Assembly: GCA_977006965.1 (NCBI GenBank)
Contig: OZ345363.1
Location: forward strand, 992,001-1,056,000
Length of the DNA: 64,000 bases
Reading direction: 5' to 3'
DNA from: Phymatolithon calcareum
Lineage: Eukaryota; Rhodophyta; Florideophyceae; Hapalidiales
Below are positions 23,610-33,356 of this stretch, one piece after another. Each line of letters opens with the position of its first letter. The stretch's first letter is position 1. The notes below the pieces were generated by a model. That model did not search any database. It saw only the letters and a program-made list of their open reading frames with translations, and had not been told where the DNA came from. Both the position numbers and the translations under genes were made by a program.

Positions 23610-23857
23610 TAACGATTTGTATATAAATTGAACTGCTTCCAAGTGCATCAGCGTGCAGCGTTTTGAGAATTTAGCGTATTTCGGAGGGGGAACCTTTTAA
23701 AAGTTTACTGTCAATATTTAATTTTTGTCGTGCACTGGTCTTAATATTTGTCTAGTTCTTCGTGCCACGTGGCTAAATTTGTCATAGACATTATTCGAAA
23801 TAGGGGGTGATTCAGATTAAGGGTCTGTTGCAACACAACCCTTAATCCGACCCCCTG

Positions 23858-24536
23858 TTCGTTTCCGTCTGCTTGCGGACTGAATGCAGTCTTTGGCGGT
23901 ATACTGATCTTGATGTCCGGTTGTTCCGCTACCTACAGTGGACCATTTCCCACCGATACATCCAGCAGCTCCTGAACGGGAGCTGATATTGCTTCGATCA
24001 CTTTGTCTTTGACCTGTATTTGTCGCTCCGAGTGCAGACATGCGACTTCATCTTCGCTGCTAGTGACCCATTCGAGAAGGAAGGACTCAGTCTTGACCTC
24101 GGGAGAAGAAGAAAGGGCAATAAAATGGTCCACCGTGACAAATTGCAAATCGATTCCCATCCTAGGGCGATGTACCTCTACCAAAGTATCGGAGTCCAGC
24201 TCGATCGCAGATTTCACTGTCTTACGTCTATCATTGATAGCGATTGATCTTTACAACCCAAAAATCGGTATCTGCTCACCAGATTTACTATGAAAGACCT
24301 GAAAATACGGCTTATATCTATCCCCACTAATCAGCGTCGATTAGAAATTCTGAGTATATTTTTCTTTCTCCAATGTCCTCTGAAAGAGATATTTACCCCG
24401 AAGCTACCATTGCAAATACTGTGACTATTTGTTTTTCTCATCGATTTTTATTTTTCGTCGAATCCTTGGACGAGGTAGTTCGCTGCTGCCTATCACGCCG
24501 ATGAAACTAGCACTGCCAAACATCTGCATATTTGGA
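23858..24536. other. Gene-free stretch
   Basis: No supported gene. The part at about 24325-24445 resembles 30395-30480 and 31040-31070 (both contain CCCCGAAGC and CTATTTGTTTTTCTCAT), an old dispersed repeat. Confidence 0.5.
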
Positions 24537-24885
24537 CTAGACATGAACACCCCGATCGGGCCCCTCCCTGAATAAAGCCCACTGAGGGCCTCATTTTCCT
24601 GGAGAGGCCCTCTCGTCTCGGGTTTCTTGGACTCTTCGCGTGGGTTTATGATAAATTGTACACTTGTGTCTCAATTACGCTCTCGTGTCGTATGAAATTC
24701 TGCCACGTGTATAATTTATCATAAGTTTTCTATTTGAGACTAAATAGGCCCATCCGAGGGTTTCAAAAAGCCCTCTTTTTGTCCAGTTTTCTGGAGGCCC
24801 GCCTAGGCCCTCTCCGAAGTCCCCAGCGCGGCAAAGAGGGCATACACGACCCCTGTCGAGGTCCGTTCGGGATGTTCGTGTCTAG
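24537..24885. mobile_element. CTAG-bounded MITE, copy 1
   Basis: 349 bp with imperfect terminal inverted repeats: CTAGACATGAACACCCCGAT at the left, CTAGACACGAACATCCCGAA from the right. It shares ends and inner GGCCCTCT motifs with the copy at 50584-50887. An inner hairpin pairs TTATGATAAATT (about 24647) with AATTTATCATAA (about 24712). No coding potential. CTAG may be the target duplication or the element end; being palindromic, it cannot be assigned from two copies. Confidence 0.75.
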
Positions 24886-25055
24886 TTTCGACGCATGCAC
24901 GTGTACCGTTGCACCTCCGCTGCCACAAATCTCCGCATGGCGCAATAAAGCATAGGAAATTCCTCGACGTGCGCTCTAATTTTTTTAGAGGCGCACCATA
25001 ACCTGCGCGCGCATACAGTACTTTACAGTATATGACAACGTAAATCGCCTGAATC

Positions 25056-25747
25056 CAAGGGTTGAGCCAATTTGATTGCACTGCCAAGTTACTTGCTCGC
25101 AATTGCAATTTTGGGGGATTGTTTCATGGATTGAGATTTCCTTTGGGACTGCAATCCGGTGTTGCAAATTAAAAGGAGCCCCAAGAATTGCATATGGGAT
25201 TGCACGCCATGCTTGTACTCGTCATTGGAAACTGCCGATGGGGAAGTCATCACATGATGTATCCTCTGCACCGTAAAAAAACACCTGGACAGCACAGCAG
25301 CATTTGGCCCAAATAAACCAAATAATTGTCAGGCCAAAATGCTGCCGTGCTCCCCCAGTGAAGCATATTATTTTCTCCCTTCTGTCGAAATTGAATTCCG
25401 ACATGACAGTTATTTCTGTTTCAATAAATTACTGTTTAGCATCTTGAGAAGGGTACCAGCATCTTGTAATTATACTGCTTCCATATGCGCAACTACGTAA
25501 TAAGTAAATAAGCCATCACCCATGTTTTGAGTGCATTCTATTTCCGCAACCCACCTTGCTGGAGCACAATAGCGGATTTATCGAATTGAAGTTGAGATTG
25601 TTTGTAAATCGTTGAATTGCAGTAGGGATTGCTCCCTGTTGAGAGGTAGGATTGCAGTTGGGATTGCAAAAATATTCTGGGAGCAAGTCGATTGCGAGAT
25701 TGCTTCATTGACAACAATCCCCAGCAATCAAATTGGCTCGGACCCTG
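25056..25747. mobile_element. Non-autonomous hAT element (MITE) with 8-bp target duplication
   Basis: 692 bp. CCTGAATC is present on both sides (25048-25055 and 25748-25755). The ends are CAAGGGTTGAGCCAATTTGA and, inverted, CAGGGTCCGAGCCAATTTGA. TTGCAAT/GATTGCA motifs crowd the outer 150 bp of both ends. The 8-bp duplication and CAGGG ends are hAT features. No transposase. It ends about 180 bp before the start of the membrane-protein ORF at 25930. Confidence 0.9.
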
Positions 25748-25929
25748 CCTGAATCGTCACCTGCTGAGTCTGCACAATCTCAGTTACTGTGTTCGCTTCT
25801 CACATATATTCACATCAACTGCCGCTCGCTTCCAGGTACTGTTCTCGACCTGCTGCCAATCGAAATCATAGGGCTGATCGCGTTGCGAGGCTCCACAACT
25901 CTCGTGGAACTGCACCACACGTTTACACT

Positions 25930-26526
25930 ATGGTGCCATTGCCTGTGGACTATGGACTACTTTCTACCGCCGCCTACACGGTCGTGGGCGGATCGAAGTC
26001 TGCACTAAGCTGGCCCACCGTTCTAGCCTTTATGTCCATACTGATCGCTGCCATGCAGGGCACTCTTGTGATGGAGTCTGCAGATCCGTGTCGCAACTCG
26101 TACCGAAAGGTGTGCATTCTGCTTGGACTGGAAGTTGCAGAGGTGATTGTCATTGGAGCTTCAGAAGGGCTGTCTTTTGTGCAGTTGCGACGAGCTCTTA
26201 GGATGCGGCTCGAGTGGCTATATTTTTTACCGCCTTGCCTTCTGGTGATCGGCATTTTGGAAATTTTGCTTGATGTGATATTCACGTTGAAATGTGCATC
26301 GGATTGTCGCCTGTATTGGATACCATTCTCCGCGTCTGGTCGCAAGGCTGATGGCTCGAGTCGACGACACTGGGAGACGCTGTGTCTGATTTTTACAGCA
26401 GGATGCTCATTTGTGCTTGTTGGGGGATATTTGATGATTTTATTTTTTTTGAGAGCTCCCAAAGCCTCACCTTGGAGTAACGGGGCAGATTTGCTGCCCA
26501 CCCTGGAGCTTCTCCAGCGCTCTTGA
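25930..26526 (+). CDS. Four-helix membrane protein of unknown function
   Basis: 198 residues from ATG 25930; the frame is open further upstream but the sequence there looks non-coding. Four hydrophobic segments: PTVLAFMSILIAAMQGTLV, KVCILLGLEVAEVIVIGA, YFLPPCLLVIGILEILLDVI and CLIFTAGCSFVLVGGYLMIL. I recognise no family. The ORFs at 26597 and 27759 are also membrane-type, so these may be pieces of one larger gene interrupted by introns and by a LINE fragment. The stop at 26524 could instead lie in an intron. Confidence 0.5.
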   Translation: MVPLPVDYGLLSTAAYTVVGGSKSALSWPTVLAFMSILIAAMQGTLVMESADPCRNSYRKVCILLGLEVAEVIVIGASEGLSFVQLRRALRMRLEWLYFLPPCLLVIGILEILLDVIFTLKCASDCRLYWIPFSASGRKADGSSRRHWETLCLIFTAGCSFVLVGGYLMILFFLRAPKASPWSNGADLLPTLELLQRS

Positions 26527-26596
26527 TCGGGTCACACTGCTCTCAGAAACGACAACCGTCTCGCAAATATCAGGTTCCCTGATCTCCTGCTTCGAT

Positions 26597-27490
26597 ATGG
26601 CGGGCATTGGCTCTGGCATCTCAGTGCTTGTTGGGTGGCGGCAAAGGTGGTGGTGGGTGTCCGAGGCAGTGTCTGAATATGTGGCAAGAAGAGCAAGTGA
26701 AGAAAACAGAGCGCTGAGTGTTGATGTGATGGGATTCTGTGTTGGTTGGGGCCTGATCATAACTGTCAGTGTTGCAGTTTACATGTCGTGGGAGTACGCA
26801 ATGCACTTAACGCCCTGGACAGAAGACGTACAAAATGCCGTCAAGGAAGTAGAAGCAACATTCTTCAATCAAGTATTCGGGCCACTGGCCCGAGGAAGGA
26901 CGGATAGGCTCCGTCTCCTGTGCCGGATCCAGGCGGCCGCACATCGACGAGAAATGTTGGCCTTCAAAATGCTGAGAAGGAACAAGGCGAAAGAACGTAT
27001 GTATTCAAAGGAAGTGCCAGAAAGAAGAAACAACGATGAATGGCAGTACACGAAGAAAGATATCGCCGCGATGGAGACCAGAGAGCCGTTCGGTGAAGCG
27101 GTAAAGCATATCCAAGCAAACCAATCGTCGCAAGCACTTCGATCGAAATTTCTGGAAATGGAAGGAGACCGCCTAGAATCGAAGCGGAAAAGAAAGATAC
27201 CATACGACAAAACAAGAGAATTGCCAGCAATCCTCAAGTTCCCCAAGGTGAAGCACAGACAACTCGCACTGCAGTATGCCTGTGGCAGATTCCCACAGGT
27301 GTCAACAACAAGTATGACTGAAGAATTCGGCACCAGAGCCAGAGAGCATATGGAGACCCTTGAACGCACGCTAGCAGGGTACGAACTCGAAGGAGAAAAA
27401 CGACTGGAAACAGAAAAGGCGCTAGATGAGCTCTTACTATTTAGCAAGACACTCATAGAACGCATGGAGAACGAAGAAGGCCTGTATTAA
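26597..27490 (+). pseudogene. Chimeric ORF: membrane-protein start fused to a LINE 3' fragment
   Basis: Residues 1-64 form a short segment with a hydrophobic helix (GFCVGWGLIITVSVAVYM). From WEYAMHLTPW (nt 26789) to about position 235 the protein is clearly homologous to the C-terminal part of the LINE on the minus strand at 29297-28695 (LRLLCRIQ, KMLRRNKAK, RKRKIPYDK and GRFPQVSTT are shared). The join therefore looks like insertion of a 5'-truncated LINE into a host gene, in frame. The last 50 residues are not shared with the other copy. Whether the fusion is expressed cannot be seen. Confidence 0.65.
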
Positions 27491-27634
27491 TCCGCAGAAT
27501 GCAAGGCAAAAAGTGGTCGAGTCCAAGCACCAACAATCCCGTAGAGGACTGAGATAGGACTACTTTGAGTCCTAAGTTTTCCCGTCTGCGATTCTAGTGG
27601 ACGTTTTGTGAGCTACACAAAGGTAGGTAGCACC

Positions 27635-27690
27635 AGAGGAAGCCTTGCCCATATCTTCGGAAGTCTGTGGGGCTTTTAAATAAACTTGAA
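27635..27690 (-). repeat. Dispersed repeat R1, copy 3
   Basis: Reverse complement of the repeat at 6625-6690 (GCCCCACAGACTTCCGAAGA shared exactly). Located just after the LINE fragment. Confidence 0.65.
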
Positions 27691-27758
27691 AGGAAAAAAA
27701 ATGGGTGTTTTCTTATTATTTTAATGGTATTCTTTATCTTTTGCGGCCAATTTATTTC

Positions 27759-28328
27759 ATGGAAACATGGTTGGAAGATGAGTCCCGAAGTTCTTCGTCG
27801 ATACTTGACAAGATGAGCAGGGAATCGACGCCAGAGCTGAGATCGCAGCAAAAGTTGCTTTATCGATACCGTCACGGAGAGCTTGTTGATGAACTTGCAA
27901 ACATGGACGACGCTAAACTGGATCGTCAGCTTAGATTTGCACCACTCCACGTGGGAAATGCAGTTGTTGGTGAGGACCAGATCGCAGTTTACAAGGAAGA
28001 TGATGAAGACCTGGCGTTGACACATGTCTTCTTACTGGTGGCGGAGCATCTTTCGATTTTGCCGTTGCTTCTGGCCGTGGTTATCGTAGTGGCACAACTT
28101 TGGGACAAGATGGACATGCAGACACTTAGCTCAGTCAAGGAGTTGGTAGATGTGGTAATAGTAGTGGCATTCGTTGAGATTGCCATTGGACTCAAATCGC
28201 TACTGTGGGGCCTGGAGGGGCGTGGGGACGGCAAGGCGGATTTGGCAATCAGTGATGACCCAAGATGGCTTGAGAAAAGGGATAATGACCAATACGACGA
28301 TGAGAGTGGAAAAAGCGAAGGAACGTGA
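27759..28328 (+). CDS. Two-helix membrane protein of unknown function
   Basis: 189 residues from ATG 27759; the longer open frame starts only with a non-ATG codon. An acidic, polar N-terminal half is followed by two hydrophobic stretches, LSILPLLLAVVIVVAQL and VDVVIVVAFVEIAIGLKSLL, and a charged tail. No family recognised. It may be the last exon of the gene starting at 25930. Confidence 0.45.
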   Translation: METWLEDESRSSSSILDKMSRESTPELRSQQKLLYRYRHGELVDELANMDDAKLDRQLRFAPLHVGNAVVGEDQIAVYKEDDEDLALTHVFLLVAEHLSILPLLLAVVIVVAQLWDKMDMQTLSSVKELVDVVIVVAFVEIAIGLKSLLWGLEGRGDGKADLAISDDPRWLEKRDNDQYDDESGKSEGT

Positions 28329-28694
28329 GGTCGCAGAACATAATGGCTGATATAGTGATGTGGGATTTGTTTCACAGACTAAGCCAAAAATGAACGAGGT
28401 TGAGGATCAATGAAGAGGCGGGGCTTTTTTTGAATCTGTGCATCGTTTTAATCGTTGCAACACCCGTTCGTCAGCACGAAGTTATGTAAATAATGAATGC
28501 GAGCGCAGATTTGGACTCAATATTTGGTACTGATACACCTGATGATCTGTTAATCGGTTTCCTTCTTGCTTTATTGTGGAAAGATCGATCACAATTAAGG
28601 TTTTTTTGCAACTGTTTAGTTGTTTATTTGAAAGCCCTCATTAACACTCCTAAGACTGTACGGGAGCAGCTTTTCGTAACTTGTTCATTCTAGT
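28329..28694. other. Gene-free stretch
   Basis: AT-rich, no supported gene. Confidence 0.5.
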
Positions 28695-29770
28695 CTATCG
28701 GTTCATGCGTATGGTCTCCAGGTGGCGCTCTGCTGCCGTTCCGAATGTATTCGATATTAGCGTCGTGCTCACTTGAGGGAACCTTCCGCTTGCGTATTTT
28801 ATGGCCAGCTGTCGATGTCTCACCTTGGCAAACCTGAGAATGGCCGGGATCTCCTCCGGTTTGTCGTACGGTATTTTCCTCTTTCTTCTTGCTTCGGGCC
28901 TCTTGCCTTCTTTTGCGAACAGAATTCGTCGGAGTTGGCCTGGAGATTTCCCTTCCTGCATATGTTTGAAGGGGGCCGCGAACTGTTCTTGTTGCAGCAT
29001 CGCGGCAATATCGCGACTTTCCCACTGTAGTTCCTTGAAGTTTCGCTCTTCCCTTGGCTTTAATAGGATAGCCACCTTCCTTGCCTTTCCTCGTCGCAGC
29101 ATCTTCAGCGCTAATATTTCTCTCCTATGTCCTGGTGGTTGGATCCTGCACAGAAGACGGAGCCGCTCGATCCTTCCACTTGCCGTTCTACCGAATACTT
29201 GGAAGAACAAGGTTCTTTCTACTTCTTTGATAGCTTCCTGCACCTCTGAGGTCCACGGTGTGAGATGGATAACGTATTCCCACCTTGGTTGGATCAACGA
29301 CTTGTAGATGCGTATGGCTTTCAGGGTGTTTATCCCCCGAATGAATACCCCAAGTGGCTTCAGTTGGTGTACCGCTGCTTTGGCGTTTTTTATGCGCCTG
29401 ATTGTGCTTGTGACCGTAATTCCGGTTGGTCCTAGAGATATCCCGAGGTTTGAAACTTCAGGTACCTACGAAAGGGTCTGGTGCGCTAGCCGGAATGTGT
29501 GGTTCTTTGTCTCGGTCGACTCCAGCACCTCGCTCTTACCTTTTTTGGTGTTCCACGTCATCCCTCTCTCTTCGGCCCATTTCGTTGCAATATCGAGCAG
29601 ATGCTGCAGCGCGTGCGGGGTTTTCGCCAACAGCATCACGTCGTCTGCAAATAGAACCGCTACCTCGCTCGGAACAGCGCTTATGCGCTCCGCGAACTCG
29701 TCCATAAATATTTTATACAGACTTGGGCTGAGCGCTGACCCTTGGGGGACGCCTCTGTCAACTATGAACT
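28695..29770 (-). mobile_element. 5'-truncated LINE fragment (family A)
   Basis: Minus strand. RT motifs VDRGVPQGSALSPSLYKIF, then VLFADDVMLLAKTP (the catalytic Asp pair), KWAEERGMTWN with the KKGKSEVL segment, then after a frame change NLGISLGPTG and IYKSLIQPRWEYVIHLTPW, a thumb and C-terminal region. GVPQGS plus FADD is the non-LTR type. The upstream RT and any endonuclease are missing. The 3' part also occurs at 26789-27430. No poly(A) tail is visible. Confidence 0.8.
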
Positions 29771-31490
29771 AATTCTTGTTGCTGTCTCCCGCTGTTCACA
29801 ATTAACGTGATCGCCTGAATCTGCTCTGCAGCAGTTTCTCGTTGTTCAGAAGTTTGAGTATGGCTGTAACAAAGTAACGTTCACATACCGTTCACTATGT
29901 GTTTGTCCGATAACTAAATGTTCACTCTTCTTATTCTTTCCTCTTTATTGCGAAAAGATCGCTCACACGGAAGATGAGCACCTGAAGTTGTTCTTTTCGA
30001 ACATCTCAACATCCCTACGGCTACCGTAGACTTTAGCAACTACAAGTGGAACATGATGCCAGAACAACTGTGAAAAGCTGCGCAAAGTGCAGATCTTCGG
30101 TCAGCTTAACATCCATATCGCTACAAAGCCAATCTTCAGTCGCCGTTCTTCAAAGGGATGCCCCGGGTTGGAAACCATTTCGGACGCCCGCGGTAGCTAG
30201 TCATCTTGCTGCCTTCTTTCATCTCCTTCTGTCTTCTCTCCCAGCTTCCTTGAACGTTGCGGCACACCGCTCAGAGCGGAATCCATGTACTACCATACTA
30301 ATAGGAGGTGATAGTCTTCTCCCATGGGGAGACCGGAGCACTGCTCTTGCCATTTCAAAAAACCCTGCAATGGAGTGGGGAAAAATTCCTGACTGAGCGC
30401 CGATTAGACATTCTGAGCCTCTTGATTCTCTCTGTGAGATACTCGCCCCGAAGCAACCATCGCCAATAATTATAGTGCCAGGCTCACAAGAAACCTACGC
30501 GACACTGGTCAGAGAAGACAAAGTGCGGGAGAGACAAAAAATGAATGTCTGAAGTGAGGAAAGAAGGAGAGAAAGAGAAACCGAGAAAGGAAAAGAAGGA
30601 AACAAAGACGTGCTAGAAACCGGCCGGTTTCGGGGCGTCAAGATTACGAGTGAAATGAATGGTGAGACAAGCGAAAAGAAGGAAGCGATGGGTCTGGCGC
30701 CAGATTCCCGCTTTACAGGCTTGCACGGCGACGAAGAAGCAGTCAGAACGGGGTGGAAAGTCTCCGCCTCCGCGTGATCGATGAGACTCACAGGCGCGAT
30801 GCGTGTAGGATGGAAGCACTTGAGCCGAAATCCAGAAACCTCTATGTGCCTCTACTAAGAGAAAGGGACAAACCATCTTATTTACTACTAGCAAACCGAA
30901 AAACAAGAGTTTTACATGCGCATGGGACACTTTCCTCGTCCCAGCGGATCGCCTAGAGAAGGCAACTAGAGGCACGTTGTTATTCGCACGTGAAAAATCA
31001 ATAGCGCTTACTGCATTCCTTAGTCGTGTCCGGGAACGACAATAATAATATAACTATTTGTTTTTCTCATTGCCGCGCCATCGTTGGGAATGCAGATCGT
31101 TTACCCACGGCACTGTGGCACGTGCCAATGACAGAACCCGTTATTGCTCGAAATTAAGAGAATTTATTGAGAAAGTACCAACACATGATGTGTCCCAACT
31201 CGAGACAAGTCGGCACATTTCCAGCTTATCTATAGATATACCGTATCTTCGTGTTTGCTTCTTGATTCTTGGTCTGACTTGTTCTTTTCAAATTTCTCTT
31301 GATCTTGCCTTCTGTTCTAGTCTCACTGTTTTTCTTTTTTTCTAAAATTTTTTGGGATGACTATTTTCTTTGGTTATTGATCCTTGGTATATTTCTTTGA
31401 CGGGGAACGACCTACCGGGATTTTAGCCTGCCTAATTTCGTCGTGAACTTGTGAGCGCTAATCTATTATGTCGAAGCTTGTCTTGTTTCT
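29771..31490. other. Gene-free stretch with repeat pieces
   Basis: No supported gene. It contains a part-copy of the 237-bp repeat (entered separately) and a dispersed repeat at 30395-30480 and 31040-31070 that is contiguous at 24325-24445. The block 30480-31040 therefore looks inserted. Confidence 0.5.
30745..30835 (-). repeat. Part-copy of the 237-bp repeat
   Basis: About 90 bp. Its reverse complement resembles the start of each unit of the tandem repeat at 60604-61070: TTTCGGCTC, GTGCTT, CGCGCCTGTGA and CACGCGGAG in order. Confidence 0.65.
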
Positions 31491-31567
31491 CCAAGAGACG
31501 AAGGTAAGTAATTTACCTTCTTCTCTTGGAAGTTACGGAAATCGAGAAGAGGAATTATTCCTCTTCT
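31491..31567. repeat. Two adjacent hairpins
   Basis: CCAAGAGACGAAGGTAA pairs with TTACCTTCTTCTCTTGG (one mismatch). About ten bases later CGAGAAGAGGAAT pairs with ATTCCTCTTCTCG without mismatch. Both stems are built on similar AGAAGAGG/AGAGACGAAGG sequence. Confidence 0.7.
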
Positions 31568-31669
31568 CGTTTTTCGTCGTCAAGCCCAACTCGTAGGCTC
31601 TAATATGCAGGCACATCAACCAACATCCCGGCTTACCAGCTTTACTGGCAGTGAGAGTGTGGAGCTTGT

Positions 31670-32343
31670 GTGGGCGGAAGTACAGAAAGTACAAACAATC
31701 ATACGCGTTTATGCCGCGAAAGAGAAGAAAGGGACTTCCGACCTCATAAGTCTGATGTGCGAGGAATACGCTCACTCGCCCTTGCAGACGATATATGCAA
31801 ACTATTGGCGGTTCCCAATGGTATCCGCTGGGTCTGGGAGCGTCGCCTTCTTCACAATTCGAAGCATTACTTTCAAAAGCTACTTGACGACCATCTCGGC
31901 TTTGTGGAGCACCGGACAGCCTATGAAAACGCACGCTACGGCATAACTTCGCATCAGGCTTTGGAAGCAATATACTGGTAGGGCAATATAGTGCAACATA
32001 TTGATCTTGCACTACTATTTTCTCGATGTTTCGTATTGGAATACGTATTGGCTTCCATGAAGACGATGGAGAGATGCGTACTGTAATATGTACTCCGGCG
32101 TGAGCTGCGACTCCGAAACGTAGACGGTATAGAAATTTACGAGAAAGTATTACATCTATTGCAACACTATTGCTTGAATCAAATCTATTGCAAGATATTG
32201 GTACTGTTCGACTACTCGCCCCAATAAATTGCAAGATATTGCTTCCAATGCCTGCTTCGCATGTGTACCGTCTGACCTTCGGGAAGTATTCCCTATGTGA
32301 AGTATGTCACCACCGGCTATTCGGCCCGTTGCTGAAAACTTAG
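31670..32343 (+). pseudogene. Unknown coding fragment split by a hAT MITE
   Basis: Before the MITE the frame reads ...LLAVPNGIRWVWERRLLHN... up to GITSH. Removing the MITE and one copy of its 8-bp duplication continues the same frame into VYRLTFGKYSLCEVCHHRLF and a stop at 32341-32343. The post-insertion piece holds a CEVCHHR cluster that could bind zinc. I do not recognise the family. The upstream limit is uncertain; 31670 is only the open frame's start. Confidence 0.45.
31955..32254. mobile_element. 300-bp hAT MITE with 8-bp target duplication
   Basis: CTTCGCAT on both sides (31947-31954 and 32255-32262). The ends CAGGCTTTGGAAGCAATAT and, inverted, CAGGCATTGGAAGCAATAT differ at one base. 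ATTGCAA/GCAATAT motifs repeat inside. Same style as the elements at 25056 and 55105. Confidence 0.9.
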
Positions 32344-33050
32344 CGCCGGAACTGAAGAAACGAGACCAGGAAAACATAGGAGACACTCCATGCTCGTCAA
32401 CAAGTTTGCGGGATAAGGAACTGAAATCAGCTCGTCCTGGCAATGTTCCCGATAGAACGGCACAGAATACGCGAAAGGACACGTTTGTTGCGAACCCCCC
32501 AGTCGCTCAACCTGATCATGCAGCTCTACACGGGCGACGGCGTAGTGGTTCTCTCGTCGAGGCGGAAAAAGAACTAATACCCGTACTCACAGGACACGTT
32601 GAAGCAACCCGTGCAAATGGCGCTGCAGTGCCGTCAAGTTTTCAGAGACCGCCAATATTTCCGCCGGGTGCTCCCGATTCTGTTCAAAATTCAGGTTTCT
32701 TTTAAGCAACCTGCGACCCCCACGACGGGTTTGCGAGCATATATCTGAATTAAATTTATGGTCTTACTGTAGCTACGTCCACCCCTTCCTGCACCGACAA
32801 AACGTCGTATTCCACGGCACGCACTTTACATAATTCCGCTGAAGCCTTGCACCGAAGCGTGTTGACAGAGTTCGCTCGCACCAAAGTGTGTCCTCCTATC
32901 CACCTTCAACCAACCTACCTCAATAAAAAAATTTCCCACCAACTGACCCCGGGGTCAGTTGGTGGGAAATTCCGGCCGGAAAGTGACGCCCCAAAAGACA
33001 CCGCAACAGTACCTCCAGTGGAACACACGATCCCTACAATAACATCATGA
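32304..33050 (+). CDS. Possible two-exon gene, disordered Ser/Pro/Thr-rich protein
   Basis: ATG 32304. Exon 1 would end at 32694 and exon 2 run 32773-33050, with a 78-bp intron (GTTTCT...CTGTAG). The join keeps the frame open to TGA 33050, giving 222 residues. Composition is Ser, Thr, Pro and Ala with no motif. The start overlaps the end of the split fragment above in another frame, and a 42-bp perfect palindrome lies in exon 2, so it could be chance. Confidence 0.3.
32930..32971. repeat. 42-bp perfect palindrome
   Basis: A spacer-free inverted repeat centred between 32950 and 32951, with ACTGACCCC|GGGGTCAGT at the centre and AATTTCCC/GGGAAATT towards the ends. It lies about 390 bp before PLGG1. 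Confidence 0.9.
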
Positions 33051-33356
33051 GTCGGTTCACATGAGCAACCGTCCAGACCCCGTCCACAGCGCTGCGGAGA
33101 GAAGAAGACCACGCCGGTCGACGCTCACTGACCAATATTCCATGCACATCGCTGATTTGTCTACTTCCATGTTGGAAATTTTAACAGCCGGAACACGGCG
33201 CACCTCCTGTCACATCTGCCGAAACGAGATCGACCACAAACCCACTCGCATGACCAATATGATCCATTCCGCACGGCTTCCGCTCTATATCTGCTGCTCA
33301 GCCGCCAGTGCATCGCGCCCAGCGCGCACTCGCATCGCCCCGCCTCCACCCTCTCC

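Larger units (their letters stand above)
15436..23857. mobile_element. Pogo/Tigger-like terminal-repeat element split by the copia insertion
   Basis: The left end, CAGGCGGTCCTCGGATTAAG, follows a TA at 15434. The right end at 23836-23857 is its approximate inverse, with ACCCTTAATCCGACCCCCTG. Subtracting the copia element leaves about 570 bp without coding potential. CAGGCGGTCC-type ends next to TA are typical of pogo/Tigger elements of the Tc1/mariner superfamily. TA is not preserved on the right. Non-autonomous and old. Confidence 0.55.
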
